Assembly (NCBI GenBank): GCA_028687545.1 | Contig: JAQTZZ010000015.1 | Span: 10,869 to 74,868, forward strand | Length of the DNA: 64,000 bases | Direction of reading: 5' to 3' | Source of the DNA: Candidatus Wallbacteria bacterium | Lineage (GTDB): Bacteria; Muiribacteriota; JAQTZZ01 | Part shown: piece after piece, positions 1 through 8,545 of the stretch | How positions within the stretch are numbered: the stretch's first letter is position 1 | Layout of the letters: each line of letters starts with the position of its first letter | The notes under the pieces: generated by a model | Told to the model about the DNA's origin: nothing | Database searches by the model: none | Seen by the model: the letters and a program-made list of their open reading frames with translations, nothing else | Translations under genes and position numbers: made by a program

Positions 1-426
1 ATGCTTCCTGACAGATATCCCAAAGACATAACTGAAAGAAACCTCAAAGAAATAGACAAATACTGCTGGGATGTAAGAAACAATCCCGATAACAGCGGCG
101 CTCACTTCGGGAAGGCCCAGGAAGTGGGGTTGAAGCAGCCCAATCCCTGGGGTCTGTTTGATATATGCGGAAATGTGGAGGAATGGTGCCAGGATTGGTT
201 CGATGAAAATTATTACAGCGTTTCTCCTGATACTGACCCTCAGGGTCCTGCTGAAGGCAACTCGAACTGCTTTAAAATATCCGGCGATAAAAGGCCGGCC
301 CGTGTCATCCGGGGAGGATGCTTCAGCAACACGATAGTGGATTGCCGGAGTGCTTGCCGCGTGCGGAATGTCGAAACTCTCAAGGTGGATTATGGCGGAG
401 TCCGCCTGGCCTGCGATGAGTTCTAG
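1..426 (+). CDS. FGE-sulfatase (SUMF1-like) domain protein, 3' part only
   Basis: This is the C-terminal 141 residues of a formylglycine-generating-enzyme-like (FGE-sulfatase) domain. The family signature WGLFDICGNVEEWCQDW lies at residues 50-66, and RVIRGGCF at 101-108 is followed by CRSACR and a terminal GGVRLACDEF. The ATG at base 1 is simply where the window begins. The family normally has another 100 or more residues before this block, so the true start lies upstream. True FGEs carry two copper-binding cysteines spaced C-x4-C. Here the cysteines are C115 and C119 (C-x3-C), so sulfatase activation is doubtful. The domain is also used in ergothioneine-type enzymes, secreted proteins and kinase-linked proteins. 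Family assignment is firm; function is open. Confidence 0.85.
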   Translation: MLPDRYPKDITERNLKEIDKYCWDVRNNPDNSGAHFGKAQEVGLKQPNPWGLFDICGNVEEWCQDWFDENYYSVSPDTDPQGPAEGNSNCFKISGDKRPARVIRGGCFSNTIVDCRSACRVRNVETLKVDYGGVRLACDEF

Positions 427-460
427 GATGATGTTTTGATCAGATTTCTGTACAAAGTAA

Positions 461-488
461 TTGAGTAAGGTCCGAATCCGGGTATAAT
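461..488 (+). promoter_or_regulatory. Sigma-70-type promoter of the first clostripain gene
   Basis: TTGAGT (461-466) and a perfect TATAAT (483-488) are separated by 16 bp. They lie about 32 bp before the start codon, with a strong AAGGAGGA ribosome-binding site at 508-514. The clostripain gene is therefore probably transcribed independently of the FGE-like gene upstream. Confidence 0.65.
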
Positions 489-520
489 TATTTTACTACA
501 AAAGTCAAGGAGGAAGTCGG

Positions 521-2065
521 ATGAAACTGCTGGGAATCCTGTTTATGTTCGCTTTCGCTTTCTATGCTTTCGCAGAACAGCCTGCAGGCGGCAAGGAATG
601 GACAATCATGGTCTACATGGCCGGCGATAATGCCGCAACCGAAGACCTGGAAGGCGACGGACACATCGACATGCTGGAAATGGCTGGAGCCAAGATCGAC
701 AATTCCAAAGTCAACCTGGTGCTGCTCGTGGACTTCGGCGGCAAGGATTTTGACGGGCTCTATGTCTATAACGGCAAGGATTATGATCTTAAGAAAAAAT
801 ACGACGAAATCAACATGGGTGATCCGGCCACTCTCACAGGTTTCATCAAGGACGCTGCAGCCAATTACCCTGCAAAAAAATATCTGCTCCATCTCTGGGG
901 ACACGGCAGTGGACTGCTTTCCCTGGCAGGTCCAGGCACAATCATCGACGATCTGAACAATCAGAACAGCAAATCCGGCAATGCCAAGGCAGCCAGATTA
1001 CTGGACAATGACTATGCCATGGACAAAGTTTTTGCCCGCCTGGCTGTAGCCAAACTGATCGGAACAGATCCGCAGTCCAAGTCTTTCGCCTACGATGAAT
1101 CCTCCAAAGACTGCATTACCATGGTCGAGTTCAAGAAAGCACTCAATGATTCCAACCTCAAATTCGAGCTGATCAGCTTCGACGCCTGTATCATGAATCA
1201 GGTTGAAGTGCTTTATCAGATAAAGGACTACACCTCCAATGTAGCCGCTGCTTTCACCTATTTCCCGGGCGGCGGGTACTGGTATACCGGCTGCTTTTCA
1301 CCGCTTTCTGATAATCCGTCCATCGACGGCCGCACACTAGCCAAATCCATGCTGGACAACAACAAGAAATTCTACACTACTGAAGACCTGTTCAAACCGG
1401 CCTTCGTTGCCACGATCAAGCAGCGGATTCTCAAGAGCCTGCGTGCCAAAAAAGATCAGGTGCTGCAGGCCATGGCGCAGAACAACATCCCTGCAGACCA
1501 GTTTGATGCTTTCATCGACATGTATGCCGACAAGTATATCAGCGACAACCAGGAAGATGTAGATAACGCCGCTGCCCAGGCTTTCAAGATGCAGGTGCTG
1601 AATTTTGGCTACATGGATCTGACCAAGCTTCCTGATTTCATGAAGAAGCTCGATGAATTCATCAAGACCGCCACTGACCGAACCAGAGCAATGGATGCCA
1701 GGAAAAAATCAACCAGTATCAATTCCGCTTTCGGCGATAAGTACGGTACTTTCTATGTGGACATCCTGAGTTTTGTGAGTCAGTTCGAAACTTTGGCAGA
1801 CGGCAAACCCAATCAGGCAGCTGATGAACTTCTGAAAGATATCAAGACTCTGGAGCCTGAGTTCATAGTAGTCGGAACCGACGAGACAATGACCAATGCC
1901 CATGTCGGGCTTTTCTTCCCGGAACAGATCGATTTGTACAAGGTGCTGGCCAAGTATTACGAACCGCTGGATTTCTGCAGCAACAGCAAATGGCCTGATT
2001 TTCTGAAAGGTCTGATCGCTCCAGCTCCGGCACCTGCGCCGGCGAAAATGGGCGCACCGAAATAA
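521..2065 (+). CDS. Secreted clostripain-family (C11) cysteine peptidase
   Basis: A 514-residue exported peptidase of family C11 (clan CD, caspase-like fold). A hydrophobic signal peptide covers residues 1-18. The family opening motif WTIMVYMAGDN is at 27-37. The catalytic histidine is H128 in LWGHGSG, and the catalytic cysteine is C223 in FDACIMN. C11 enzymes cleave after Arg or Lys and are often self-activated by internal cleavage. The protein ends in a short Ala/Pro-rich tail (APAPAPAPA), possibly a linker or surface spacer. It is transcribed alone, with its own promoter upstream and a perfect palindrome downstream. It is the first of three C11 paralogues in the window and the longest, with an extra ~100 residues C-terminal to the catalytic core. 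The natural substrate is unknown. Confidence 0.93.
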   Translation: MKLLGILFMFAFAFYAFAEQPAGGKEWTIMVYMAGDNAATEDLEGDGHIDMLEMAGAKIDNSKVNLVLLVDFGGKDFDGLYVYNGKDYDLKKKYDEINMGDPATLTGFIKDAAANYPAKKYLLHLWGHGSGLLSLAGPGTIIDDLNNQNSKSGNAKAARLLDNDYAMDKVFARLAVAKLIGTDPQSKSFAYDESSKDCITMVEFKKALNDSNLKFELISFDACIMNQVEVLYQIKDYTSNVAAAFTYFPGGGYWYTGCFSPLSDNPSIDGRTLAKSMLDNNKKFYTTEDLFKPAFVATIKQRILKSLRAKKDQVLQAMAQNNIPADQFDAFIDMYADKYISDNQEDVDNAAAQAFKMQVLNFGYMDLTKLPDFMKKLDEFIKTATDRTRAMDARKKSTSINSAFGDKYGTFYVDILSFVSQFETLADGKPNQAADELLKDIKTLEPEFIVVGTDETMTNAHVGLFFPEQIDLYKVLAKYYEPLDFCSNSKWPDFLKGLIAPAPAPAPAKMGAPK

Positions 2066-2088
2066 ATCTGTAAAATGATATAATTACC

Positions 2089-2120
2089 ATATAGGGACGA
2101 ACGGCCGTTCGTCCCTATAT
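2089..2120. repeat. 32-bp perfect palindrome (REP-like, possible terminator)
   Basis: ATATAGGGACGAACGG is followed directly by its exact reverse complement. The hairpin has no spacer and is followed by an A/T-rich stretch, so it could end transcription of the clostripain gene in either direction. The TAGGGACGAACG...CGTTCGTCCCTA style resembles dispersed intergenic palindromes seen in many genomes; related ones occur in this window at 36227-36333 and 42882-42899. Confidence 0.7.
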
Positions 2121-2193
2121 TATTTAATGCAGATTCTTGCAAAACAATCCTTCTTATCATAAAATATTTAAAACCTATGCTGGGGCGAATTTG

Positions 2194-4530
2194 ATGTCAA
2201 AAAAGGCACTTTTACTGTTTTTTATAATCTTCAGCCTGTATTTCTTCTATTCCTGCGCCGGCGGGGGAGGAGGCACGTTCGGAGGCGGCTCTTCCACGGT
2301 TTATGGAGATTCAGATACACTTTACATCCAGCAGGCCATCCCTATCGACGACCGGAAGCTGGCAGTGAAATTTTCCGAACCTGTGACTGCCGGAAGCGCA
2401 CAGAATGTCCAGTATTATGAATTGTCAGGCACGGCTCTGAATGCCCCGGAGCGTGCTGCAGTAAGCCAGAATCCGGCTGCAGCCCAGCTTCTACCCGACA
2501 ACAGAACCGTTGTGCTGACGCTGCGGCAGGCCATGAAAAGGGGTTCGAATTTCACCCTGAAAGCCCAACTGATCACCAACCTGTCGAACCAGACCATCAA
2601 GTCTCAGGATCCGATGAAGAGCCAGAAAACAGTTTCCACGGTTTTCCTGTCCGACGATATTTACTCTCCTGTGATCGAGATCGCCAATGTTTCCCAGGAC
2701 AGATTTTCCCTGGTTGTCAAATACAGCGAACTGGTAGACCCGGTTTCCGCTGCAGACACGAATAAATATTATGTGAGGCTTTGCGGCAGCGACCTGGATC
2801 TTTCACATGCCGCCTTTTCCTATGAATCGATCTATGAAAACGACAGCTTCAAGAGCCAGGTGAAATTTTCCATGTCGCAAATGGTTTCGGGCGGCAATGG
2901 TGACTCTCTGGAGGTGACGGTCCACAGCATGCTGGACCTGTCGGATTCCATAAATCACGGAGATTCTACTCTATCCACATGGGTAGACCTTGTGAAACCC
3001 CAGGTTGTTCCCGCGAGCTGCATCTTTTTAAATCAGACTACCCTGCTGGTCAGATTCAGCGAAATAATGGACCAGGCAAGCGTGGAACAGACTGGGAATT
3101 ATTTCTTCGATTACGGGCTTAACGTGCTGTCCTCCAAACTGCAGGGTGATCGAACTTCAGTCCAGCTTTCCACCTCGATCATGACCCCAGGCCGTCTCTA
3201 CCACGGCGAAGTGCGCACTGTGTTCGACCTGACCAGGAATGAAATCGATCCGGCAGGCAAGAATTTTACGATACTGTATGCGCTGAACGAACCTACAAAC
3301 CTGCAGGCTGAATATCTGCAGAGCCAGGGGAAGACCAGAATCACCTGGGAGGACGATCCGCTAGGCACCTCTTACAAGGTTTACCGGCACACCCAGAAGA
3401 TAACTGCCGCAGATGTGGGCCAGCTTACTCCGATCGCAACCGGCATCGGGCAGGGAATCGGCCAGTATTTATACACACTGGTTTCCGGCACTGAAGGATA
3501 TTTTTTTTATGCTGTCGTTTCAGTGCATGCCGACGAATCGATTGACAGCGATTTTTCCGGCTCCAATTCCCTTGTGAATTCAATCTTTGAAGACAACGTG
3601 GTTCCTGATGAACCAACCAATGTCAGCGCTACCTATAATTATCAGACAAATCTCACTACAGTCACCTGGACCGATGTTTCAGCCAACAGCGGGGAGCAAT
3701 ACAAGATCCTGCGCTATAACCAGCAGATCCGCAGTTCAAACTACGCCCAGGCTTCAGTGATCGGTTCAGGCTTGAGCAGGAATCTGCAGAGTTTCAATTT
3801 CAGCGTACCTTCACCCACTTCAGGCACTTATTATTATGCAGTCCTGTCCTACGATTCGGTGGGGAACATGAAAACGGATTTTCTCGGCAATACCACCAGT
3901 ATTTATGAAGACAACCAGAATCAGCTGGCAGGTCTCTCCATGCTCAAAGTGCTGCCGGTTTCTTCAGGCAGCCTGGAAGTATATTTTAAGACCGCCTCTG
4001 CCAACACCGGTAAATATCTGATGCTCAGGCGTGCGATCTCCGGCTATCCCCAGACCATGACCACTGGAGATTTCGTTTATTCACGGGAGATTTCAGTCAG
4101 TACAGAATACAGTTTCCTCGATAATTCAGGACTCCAGAGCGGAAGGGAGTATTACTATTCTGCATTTGTATACGATGATTTCGGCCGCAACGCCAAGTCT
4201 ACTGATATGGCAAAGGTGCAGGCCGTTGTCCCGACCATGCTGCAACCCTGCAGTTTCACTGGCACGGCTTCCTATTTCGGAACCCAGGCCGCAGCCGGTA
4301 TGAAAGTACGTGCATTTGATCCGCAGGGTGTTTTCTGCGGTTTCGTTTCGATCACAAGTATAGGGAGCTATTACATCCTGGTCTATGGCGATGACAGTTC
4401 AGCAGGGGATGGCGGCGCTGATCCCGGTGACACCATTACTTTCTATCTCAACGGATACCGCGCCACAGCCCTCGGATCGGCAGTCTGGCAGAGCGGGGAG
4501 ACCAGGAACAGCAATCTTAAGGTGGAATGA
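2194..4530 (+). CDS. Surface lipoprotein with Ig-like and fibronectin-III-like domains
   Basis: A 778-residue lipoprotein. I chose the ATG at 2194 rather than an in-frame start at 2137 because it begins a proper lipoprotein signal: MSKKALL, a hydrophobic core, then the lipobox FYSC with the modified cysteine at residue 21, followed by a Gly/Ser-rich tether. Three bacterial Ig-like (SbsA/CopC-type) repeats follow, recognisable by their VKFSEPV, VVKYSEL and LVRFSEI strands. Two FN3-like units then begin near NLQAEY and NVSATY. The C-terminus resembles a carboxypeptidase-regulatory-like beta domain (FTGTASYFGTQAA). No catalytic motif is seen, so it is probably a structural or adhesive outer-surface protein. 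It overlaps the next gene by 4 bp (ATGA). Confidence 0.8.
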   Translation: MSKKALLLFFIIFSLYFFYSCAGGGGGTFGGGSSTVYGDSDTLYIQQAIPIDDRKLAVKFSEPVTAGSAQNVQYYELSGTALNAPERAAVSQNPAAAQLLPDNRTVVLTLRQAMKRGSNFTLKAQLITNLSNQTIKSQDPMKSQKTVSTVFLSDDIYSPVIEIANVSQDRFSLVVKYSELVDPVSAADTNKYYVRLCGSDLDLSHAAFSYESIYENDSFKSQVKFSMSQMVSGGNGDSLEVTVHSMLDLSDSINHGDSTLSTWVDLVKPQVVPASCIFLNQTTLLVRFSEIMDQASVEQTGNYFFDYGLNVLSSKLQGDRTSVQLSTSIMTPGRLYHGEVRTVFDLTRNEIDPAGKNFTILYALNEPTNLQAEYLQSQGKTRITWEDDPLGTSYKVYRHTQKITAADVGQLTPIATGIGQGIGQYLYTLVSGTEGYFFYAVVSVHADESIDSDFSGSNSLVNSIFEDNVVPDEPTNVSATYNYQTNLTTVTWTDVSANSGEQYKILRYNQQIRSSNYAQASVIGSGLSRNLQSFNFSVPSPTSGTYYYAVLSYDSVGNMKTDFLGNTTSIYEDNQNQLAGLSMLKVLPVSSGSLEVYFKTASANTGKYLMLRRAISGYPQTMTTGDFVYSREISVSTEYSFLDNSGLQSGREYYYSAFVYDDFGRNAKSTDMAKVQAVVPTMLQPCSFTGTASYFGTQAAAGMKVRAFDPQGVFCGFVSITSIGSYYILVYGDDSSAGDGGADPGDTITFYLNGYRATALGSAVWQSGETRNSNLKVE

Positions 4531-5390
4531 TGCTCAGAAGCATGACCGGTTTCGCTTACGAAAAATTTGAATACGGCGGTTGCGCCTTTTCTCTCGAATT
4601 GAAGAGTTACAATAATAAGGGCAAGGACCTGAACACCAGGCTGCCGGAATCCCTGGCCAGAATTGAGCCGGAAGTGAGGGAAATCCTTGGCGAGCGCATC
4701 ATGCGCGGTAAAGTGTATTTCAATGCCCGAGAGGAGCGTATCTCAGGCAGCGGGTTCGCACTGAACGAGGAATTCCTGGTTCTGGCTGCTGAACAGCTGG
4801 CTGCGGTTGAAAAAAAGATCAAACGCAAGCTGGACCCTTCGTTTCTGGTGCTCAGAAGCGAAGCTTTCAAGAGCGAGTCTTCCGACAGGGATGAGAAGCT
4901 GGAACTGGAATTCAAGAAACATCTTCAGTCCGTGCTTGATGAGTATGGGAAGTTCCGCGACCGGGAAGGGAAAAAGCATGAGAAAGAGATCAGAAAAGGT
5001 CTCTCGATAATGGAAGCGAAAATCGGCGAGATCAGGAAGAAAGCTCCGGAATTCAAAGAAAAGCTGCGCCAGAAATTCGAGGAGCGCTGCCATACTTTCA
5101 GTTCTGCTGACCAGGGGGCAAGGGAGCGGTTGTATCAGGAACTGACCTTGATCATGGATCGGCAGGATTTCAATGAGGAGATCGTAAGATTCGATGCGCA
5201 TCTTCAATTTTTTCTGAAATCTCTTGCAGAGGATTCGCCAGGCAAGAAACTCACTTTTATCACCCAGGAACTGCTGCGCGAAATCAACACTCTTGGAGTA
5301 AAATGCGGTGATTTTCAAGTTTCATCCCTGGCTGTGGAGATCAAGGATGAAGTGGAAAAAATCAAGGAACAGCTCCTGAATATAGAATGA
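4527..5390 (+). CDS. yicC: YicC family endoribonuclease
   Basis: A 287-residue YicC/YloC protein of normal family length. The hallmark N-terminus MLRSMTGFAY and the LELKSYNNKGKDLNTRLPE block are present. The C-terminal half carries the conserved RLYQELTLIMDRQDFNEEIVRFDAHL and GKKLTFITQELLREINTLG stretches (the DUF1732 region). E. coli YicC is an endoribonuclease acting in RNA turnover. Its start overlaps the lipoprotein stop (ATGA), and a second ATG follows at 4530. It heads an overlapping run with an unknown gene, remA and gmk. In Firmicutes yicC-remA-gmk is a classic order, so the context supports the call. Confidence 0.93.
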   Translation: MMLRSMTGFAYEKFEYGGCAFSLELKSYNNKGKDLNTRLPESLARIEPEVREILGERIMRGKVYFNAREERISGSGFALNEEFLVLAAEQLAAVEKKIKRKLDPSFLVLRSEAFKSESSDRDEKLELEFKKHLQSVLDEYGKFRDREGKKHEKEIRKGLSIMEAKIGEIRKKAPEFKEKLRQKFEERCHTFSSADQGARERLYQELTLIMDRQDFNEEIVRFDAHLQFFLKSLAEDSPGKKLTFITQELLREINTLGVKCGDFQVSSLAVEIKDEVEKIKEQLLNIE

Positions 5391-5803
5391 AAACCTACCT
5401 TTCCAATACAATCGAGGAAGAGATCAGAAATCTCACGATGCGGATCAGGGGATTCAAGGAAATTGAACCCAAGCTGTCCGATACTGAATTCAAGGAGAAA
5501 GTATCTGATCTGATCGGGGGTGTATTTGATTTTCTTTTCATCCTGGCCCGTCAGATCGACAAGAAGATCCCTGAAACCCAGTTTTTCCAGGAGGGTTTGA
5601 TCCTTCAGCTTTCCAAACCCGGCCCTTCCAGAGCTGCGATCATTTCGGAAGCAACAAGTTTCTATCTCAAGCAGCTCCTGGCCCTGGATGAGCACGACCT
5701 GCGGGACAGACCCGCTCTGATCGCGATGATTGAACAGTATTTTAAAGGCTGGAAAATGGATCTGGCCAGATTCCTGAAAAAGCTCCTGAAGGAGGGGGAA
5801 TGA
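5387..5803 (+). CDS. Hypothetical protein between yicC and remA
   Basis: A 138-residue, mostly helical, charged protein without signal peptide or membrane segment, and without a motif I recognise. A hydrophobic patch (GGVFDFLFILARQ) sits near residues 44-56 and the C-terminus is Lys-rich (FLKKLLKEGE). Its ATG overlaps the yicC stop and its TGA overlaps the remA start (both ATGA), so it is clearly co-translated with them. Such an insertion is not part of the usual yicC-remA-gmk order. The spacing argues for a real gene with a role linked to RNA turnover or RemA regulation, but that is only inference. Confidence 0.75.
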   Translation: MKTYLSNTIEEEIRNLTMRIRGFKEIEPKLSDTEFKEKVSDLIGGVFDFLFILARQIDKKIPETQFFQEGLILQLSKPGPSRAAIISEATSFYLKQLLALDEHDLRDRPALIAMIEQYFKGWKMDLARFLKKLLKEGE

Positions 5804-6057
5804 AATACAGCATCCTGAATGTAGGATTCGGCAATGGCCTGATGCTTCACCGAATTGTGTCGATCCTAAACCCTGATTCCTCTCCCATGAAACGATTGAA
5901 GGATGAAGCCCGCGAAAACGGCAAACTGATTGACGCTACTTTTGGCCGGAAAACACGCTCGATTTTGATAACAGACAGCGACCATGTGGTCCTGTCAGCC
6001 TTGCAGCCTGAGACTCTTTTCAACCGACTGACCGAAGGTGGTGAATATGTTGAATGA
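5800..6057 (+). CDS. remA: RemA-like (DUF370) DNA-binding regulator
   Basis: An 85-residue protein with the DUF370 pattern throughout: LNVGFGNGLMLHRIVSIL, SSPMKRLKDEARENGKLIDAT, GRKTRSILITDSDHVVLSALQPETL. In Bacillus RemA forms a ring-shaped oligomer that binds clustered DNA sites and activates matrix and osmoprotection genes; the Arg residues of the SSPMKRL and GRKTRS segments correspond to its DNA-contacting region. The length matches the family. It sits immediately before gmk, as in Firmicutes and several diderm phyla. Which genes it controls here cannot be read from this window. Confidence 0.92.
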   Translation: MKYSILNVGFGNGLMLHRIVSILNPDSSPMKRLKDEARENGKLIDATFGRKTRSILITDSDHVVLSALQPETLFNRLTEGGEYVE

Positions 6058-6655
6058 AAGAACCAAGAAGCGCGGGATGCTGATGATAGTTTCCGGTCCA
6101 TCCGGTGCAGGAAAGACTACGCTCTGCCAGCTCCTGCTCAAGGAAGACAGGAATTTCTCCTATTCGATTTCAGTGACTACCCGCAATCCGAGAAAAAACG
6201 AAAAGGACAAGGCTGACTACACTTTCGTGTCAGACGACATTTTCAAGCAGATGATCGCGGAGAATAAGTTTCTGGAGTGGGCGATTGTGCATGGCGATTA
6301 TTACGGAACTCCCAAACAGTTTGTACTGGAAAACCTGAAAAAAGGGAATGATGTGCTGCTGGAACTGGATGTGCAGGGCGGGCTGCAGATCAAGGGCAAG
6401 TATCCCCGGGATACTGTACTTGTTTTCATCATGCCTCCTGATCTCAAGGAGCTGGAAGCAAGGCTTAGAAACCGCGCCACAGACAGCGACGAAGTGATCG
6501 AGAAGCGCCTGTTCAATGCCAGAACAGAACTCAAGTTCGTAGACTGCTACGACTATTTTCTGATCAACGACAGCCTGGAAAACGCGTTCAGGAAGCTCAA
6601 GACTATTGTATCGACAGAAAATTTGAAGACTTACAGATTCCTGGACCTTGAGTGA
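6047..6655 (+). CDS. gmk: Guanylate kinase
   Basis: Phosphorylates GMP to GDP. From the chosen ATG at 6047 it has 202 residues, a normal length. The P-loop GPSGAGKT is at 17-24 and is followed by the GMP-binding SVTTRNPRKNEKDKADYTFVS-type region, EWAIVHGDYYGTP, and LLELDVQGGLQIK. Two GTG codons at 6038/6041 are in frame, but the ATG has a GAAGGTGG ribosome-binding site at 6034-6041 at good spacing. The start lies inside the end of remA (11-bp overlap). No rpoZ follows; the next gene is convergent only 10 bp away. Confidence 0.96.
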   Translation: MLNERTKKRGMLMIVSGPSGAGKTTLCQLLLKEDRNFSYSISVTTRNPRKNEKDKADYTFVSDDIFKQMIAENKFLEWAIVHGDYYGTPKQFVLENLKKGNDVLLELDVQGGLQIKGKYPRDTVLVFIMPPDLKELEARLRNRATDSDEVIEKRLFNARTELKFVDCYDYFLINDSLENAFRKLKTIVSTENLKTYRFLDLE

Positions 6656-6665
6656 TCCTGAAAAT

Positions 6666-7436
6666 TCATAGAATTCCAGCCAGATCCGAAAATCTTTCCA
6701 GTTCATGGTCGGCTCGGACGGAATACAAAGCGCTGGTTTTCAAGGCTTGCTCAGGCAGGTATTTCCCTGTTTTGACCAGAATTCCGCACAAACCGAGCTT
6801 CTTCGGCAGCAGCACGTCGAACTCCAGGTCATCGCCAACCATGGCCATTTCAGAAAGTTCCACAGAGTAATTTTTCGCGATCAGTTCAAACAGCTGGCGT
6901 GATGGTTTTCCCAGTATCGTGGCTTCGCGGTTGGATGCATATTCCAGGGCGGCTGTGAGCGGACCCATATCCAGCCTTAAAGAGCCCTGCTTACTGAAAT
7001 AGCGGTTTTTCTGGAGCGTATAGAAGGAGGTGCCGGGCCTCATCAAAATCGAGAAAGGCCTGTGCAGGTCCTCGAATGTCGTCCCATAGCCCTCGTCGGC
7101 GATCAGGACCGACCTTCCCTCAGGGTCTTGCTTGAACCAGGTGTAATCAGTCAGGATTCGTGGCGGCGCCAGCAGGATTCCGCTCTGATCGCCGCGCAGG
7201 CAGAGAAATTCCCTTGCCGCCCGGGAGGCAGTGTAAAGTTCATCAGGCTGGGCCGGGATTCCCAGAGAGTTGATTTCCGAGCAGATTTCAGAAGCGAGCC
7301 TGGAAGTGGTGTTCGTGACAAAGATGATCCGGTATTTTTTTCTGAGTGCTTCCAGTGTTTCCAGGACTCCCGGATAAAGCCGCTGATCCAGGTACAGTGT
7401 GCCGTCCAGGTCCAGGCAGAGGATCTTGATGCTCAT
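6666..7436 (-). CDS. HAD-superfamily phosphatase, NagD-like (IIA)
   Basis: A 256-residue haloacid-dehalogenase hydrolase. Motif I is DLDGTLYLD (nucleophile D9, acid/base D11), motif II is VTNTTSR, the motif III lysine lies in the GKPS segment, and motif IV is GDDLEFD. The large cap between motifs II and III and the TNTTSR signature place it with NagD-type (subfamily IIA) enzymes, which dephosphorylate sugar phosphates, nucleotides or phosphoglycolate; the substrate is not predictable. It is the last gene of a four-gene minus-strand run and overlaps hflX by 4 bp. Confidence 0.88.
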   Translation of the reverse strand: MSIKILCLDLDGTLYLDQRLYPGVLETLEALRKKYRIIFVTNTTSRLASEICSEINSLGIPAQPDELYTASRAAREFLCLRGDQSGILLAPPRILTDYTWFKQDPEGRSVLIADEGYGTTFEDLHRPFSILMRPGTSFYTLQKNRYFSKQGSLRLDMGPLTAALEYASNREATILGKPSRQLFELIAKNYSVELSEMAMVGDDLEFDVLLPKKLGLCGILVKTGKYLPEQALKTSALYSVRADHELERFSDLAGIL

Positions 7437-8545
7437 TCTCCGCAGCCGGCTTTCTGGAAGATCTTACTCCTGATCAGGCTGATCAGGGAGCTGATTCCTG
7501 TTTTTTCTTGGCAGGAAATATAGACATGACCGGAATTCAGGCTGTTCTGGGAAAGGCGTTTTTCCTGATCGCTCCGATCCAGCAGGTCGAGTTTGTTGTA
7601 AACATTAATCCTTGGGATGTTCATGGCTCCCAGTTGCGAAAGAATTCCCAGAGTGGCATCTTCCTGAACATCATGGCGGGGATCGGAAAAATCGATTACA
7701 TTCAGCAGCAGCTGCCCTTCCAGGATTTCCTCAAGCGTGGCGCGGAAGGCGTTGACAAGAAAAGTAGGCAGATTCTTGATGAAACCGACGGTATCGACAA
7801 GCAGGAAGGAGCATCCGTCGGGCAGGGTGACTTTTTTTACATTGGGGTCCAGCGTGGCGAAAAGGCTGTCGGCAATAAATGCTTCACTTTTGGACAACAG
7901 GGAAAAAAGCGTGGATTTACCGGCATTGGTATAGCCTACCAGCGAGACTATCGGAATTCCCTGCTTTTTGCGGCTTTTGCGTTGCGTCCCGCGCTGCTTG
8001 ATCAGTTCTTCAAGCTGTTTACTCAGCACAAGGATTCTTTTGCGGATTTTCCTCTTATCAAGTTCGGACTGGGTTTCACCGATGCCTTTTGACCTGACTG
8101 CTCCGGTGCCGCTGGTCTGCTGCATCATGGATATGCCATGGCCTGAAATCATGGTCAGGCTGTATTTCATGCTGGCGATCTCCACCTGCAGCTTGCCTTC
8201 GTGGCTCCGGGCTCTTTTGCGGAAGATCTCCAGAATTACGGCTGTACGGTCCGAAACTTCCAGCTCCAGTTTGTTTCCAAGGTTGCGCTTTTGAGTGGGA
8301 GTAAGATTGTTGTCCGAAACCACCAGTTTAACTGAATGCTCAGCTGCGATCTGCGCAATTTCCTCCACCTTGCCCTCTCCGATCAGAAAGGCTGGGCTCG
8401 GTCGCTCCTTATGCTGGATCACTGTTTCAACCACCGAGATATGGAGCGTCTTCAGAAGTTCAGTAAGTTCAAGCAGGGATGCCTTGGTTTCCTCAATTTT
8501 TTCGTTTGAACGTCTGAGCCGGAAGATGATTGCGTTTTTACTCAT
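7433..8545 (-). CDS. hflX: GTPase HflX
   Basis: A 370-residue ribosome-associated GTPase of the HflX branch. The N-terminal HflX domain is shown by PAFLIGEGKVEEI, DRTAVILEIFRKRARSHEGK and the glycine-rich GTGAVRSKGIGETQSELD loop. The G domain follows with G1 GYTNAGKS (204-211), G3 DTVGFI and G4 NKLD. HflX splits stalled or hibernating 70S ribosomes during stress. The protein is somewhat short at the C-terminus compared with E. coli HflX (426 aa), as in many bacteria. It overlaps the phosphatase gene upstream by 8 bp and the HAD gene downstream by 4 bp. Confidence 0.95.
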   Translation of the reverse strand: MSKNAIIFRLRRSNEKIEETKASLLELTELLKTLHISVVETVIQHKERPSPAFLIGEGKVEEIAQIAAEHSVKLVVSDNNLTPTQKRNLGNKLELEVSDRTAVILEIFRKRARSHEGKLQVEIASMKYSLTMISGHGISMMQQTSGTGAVRSKGIGETQSELDKRKIRKRILVLSKQLEELIKQRGTQRKSRKKQGIPIVSLVGYTNAGKSTLFSLLSKSEAFIADSLFATLDPNVKKVTLPDGCSFLLVDTVGFIKNLPTFLVNAFRATLEEILEGQLLLNVIDFSDPRHDVQEDATLGILSQLGAMNIPRINVYNKLDLLDRSDQEKRLSQNSLNSGHVYISCQEKTGISSLISLIRSKIFQKAGCGE

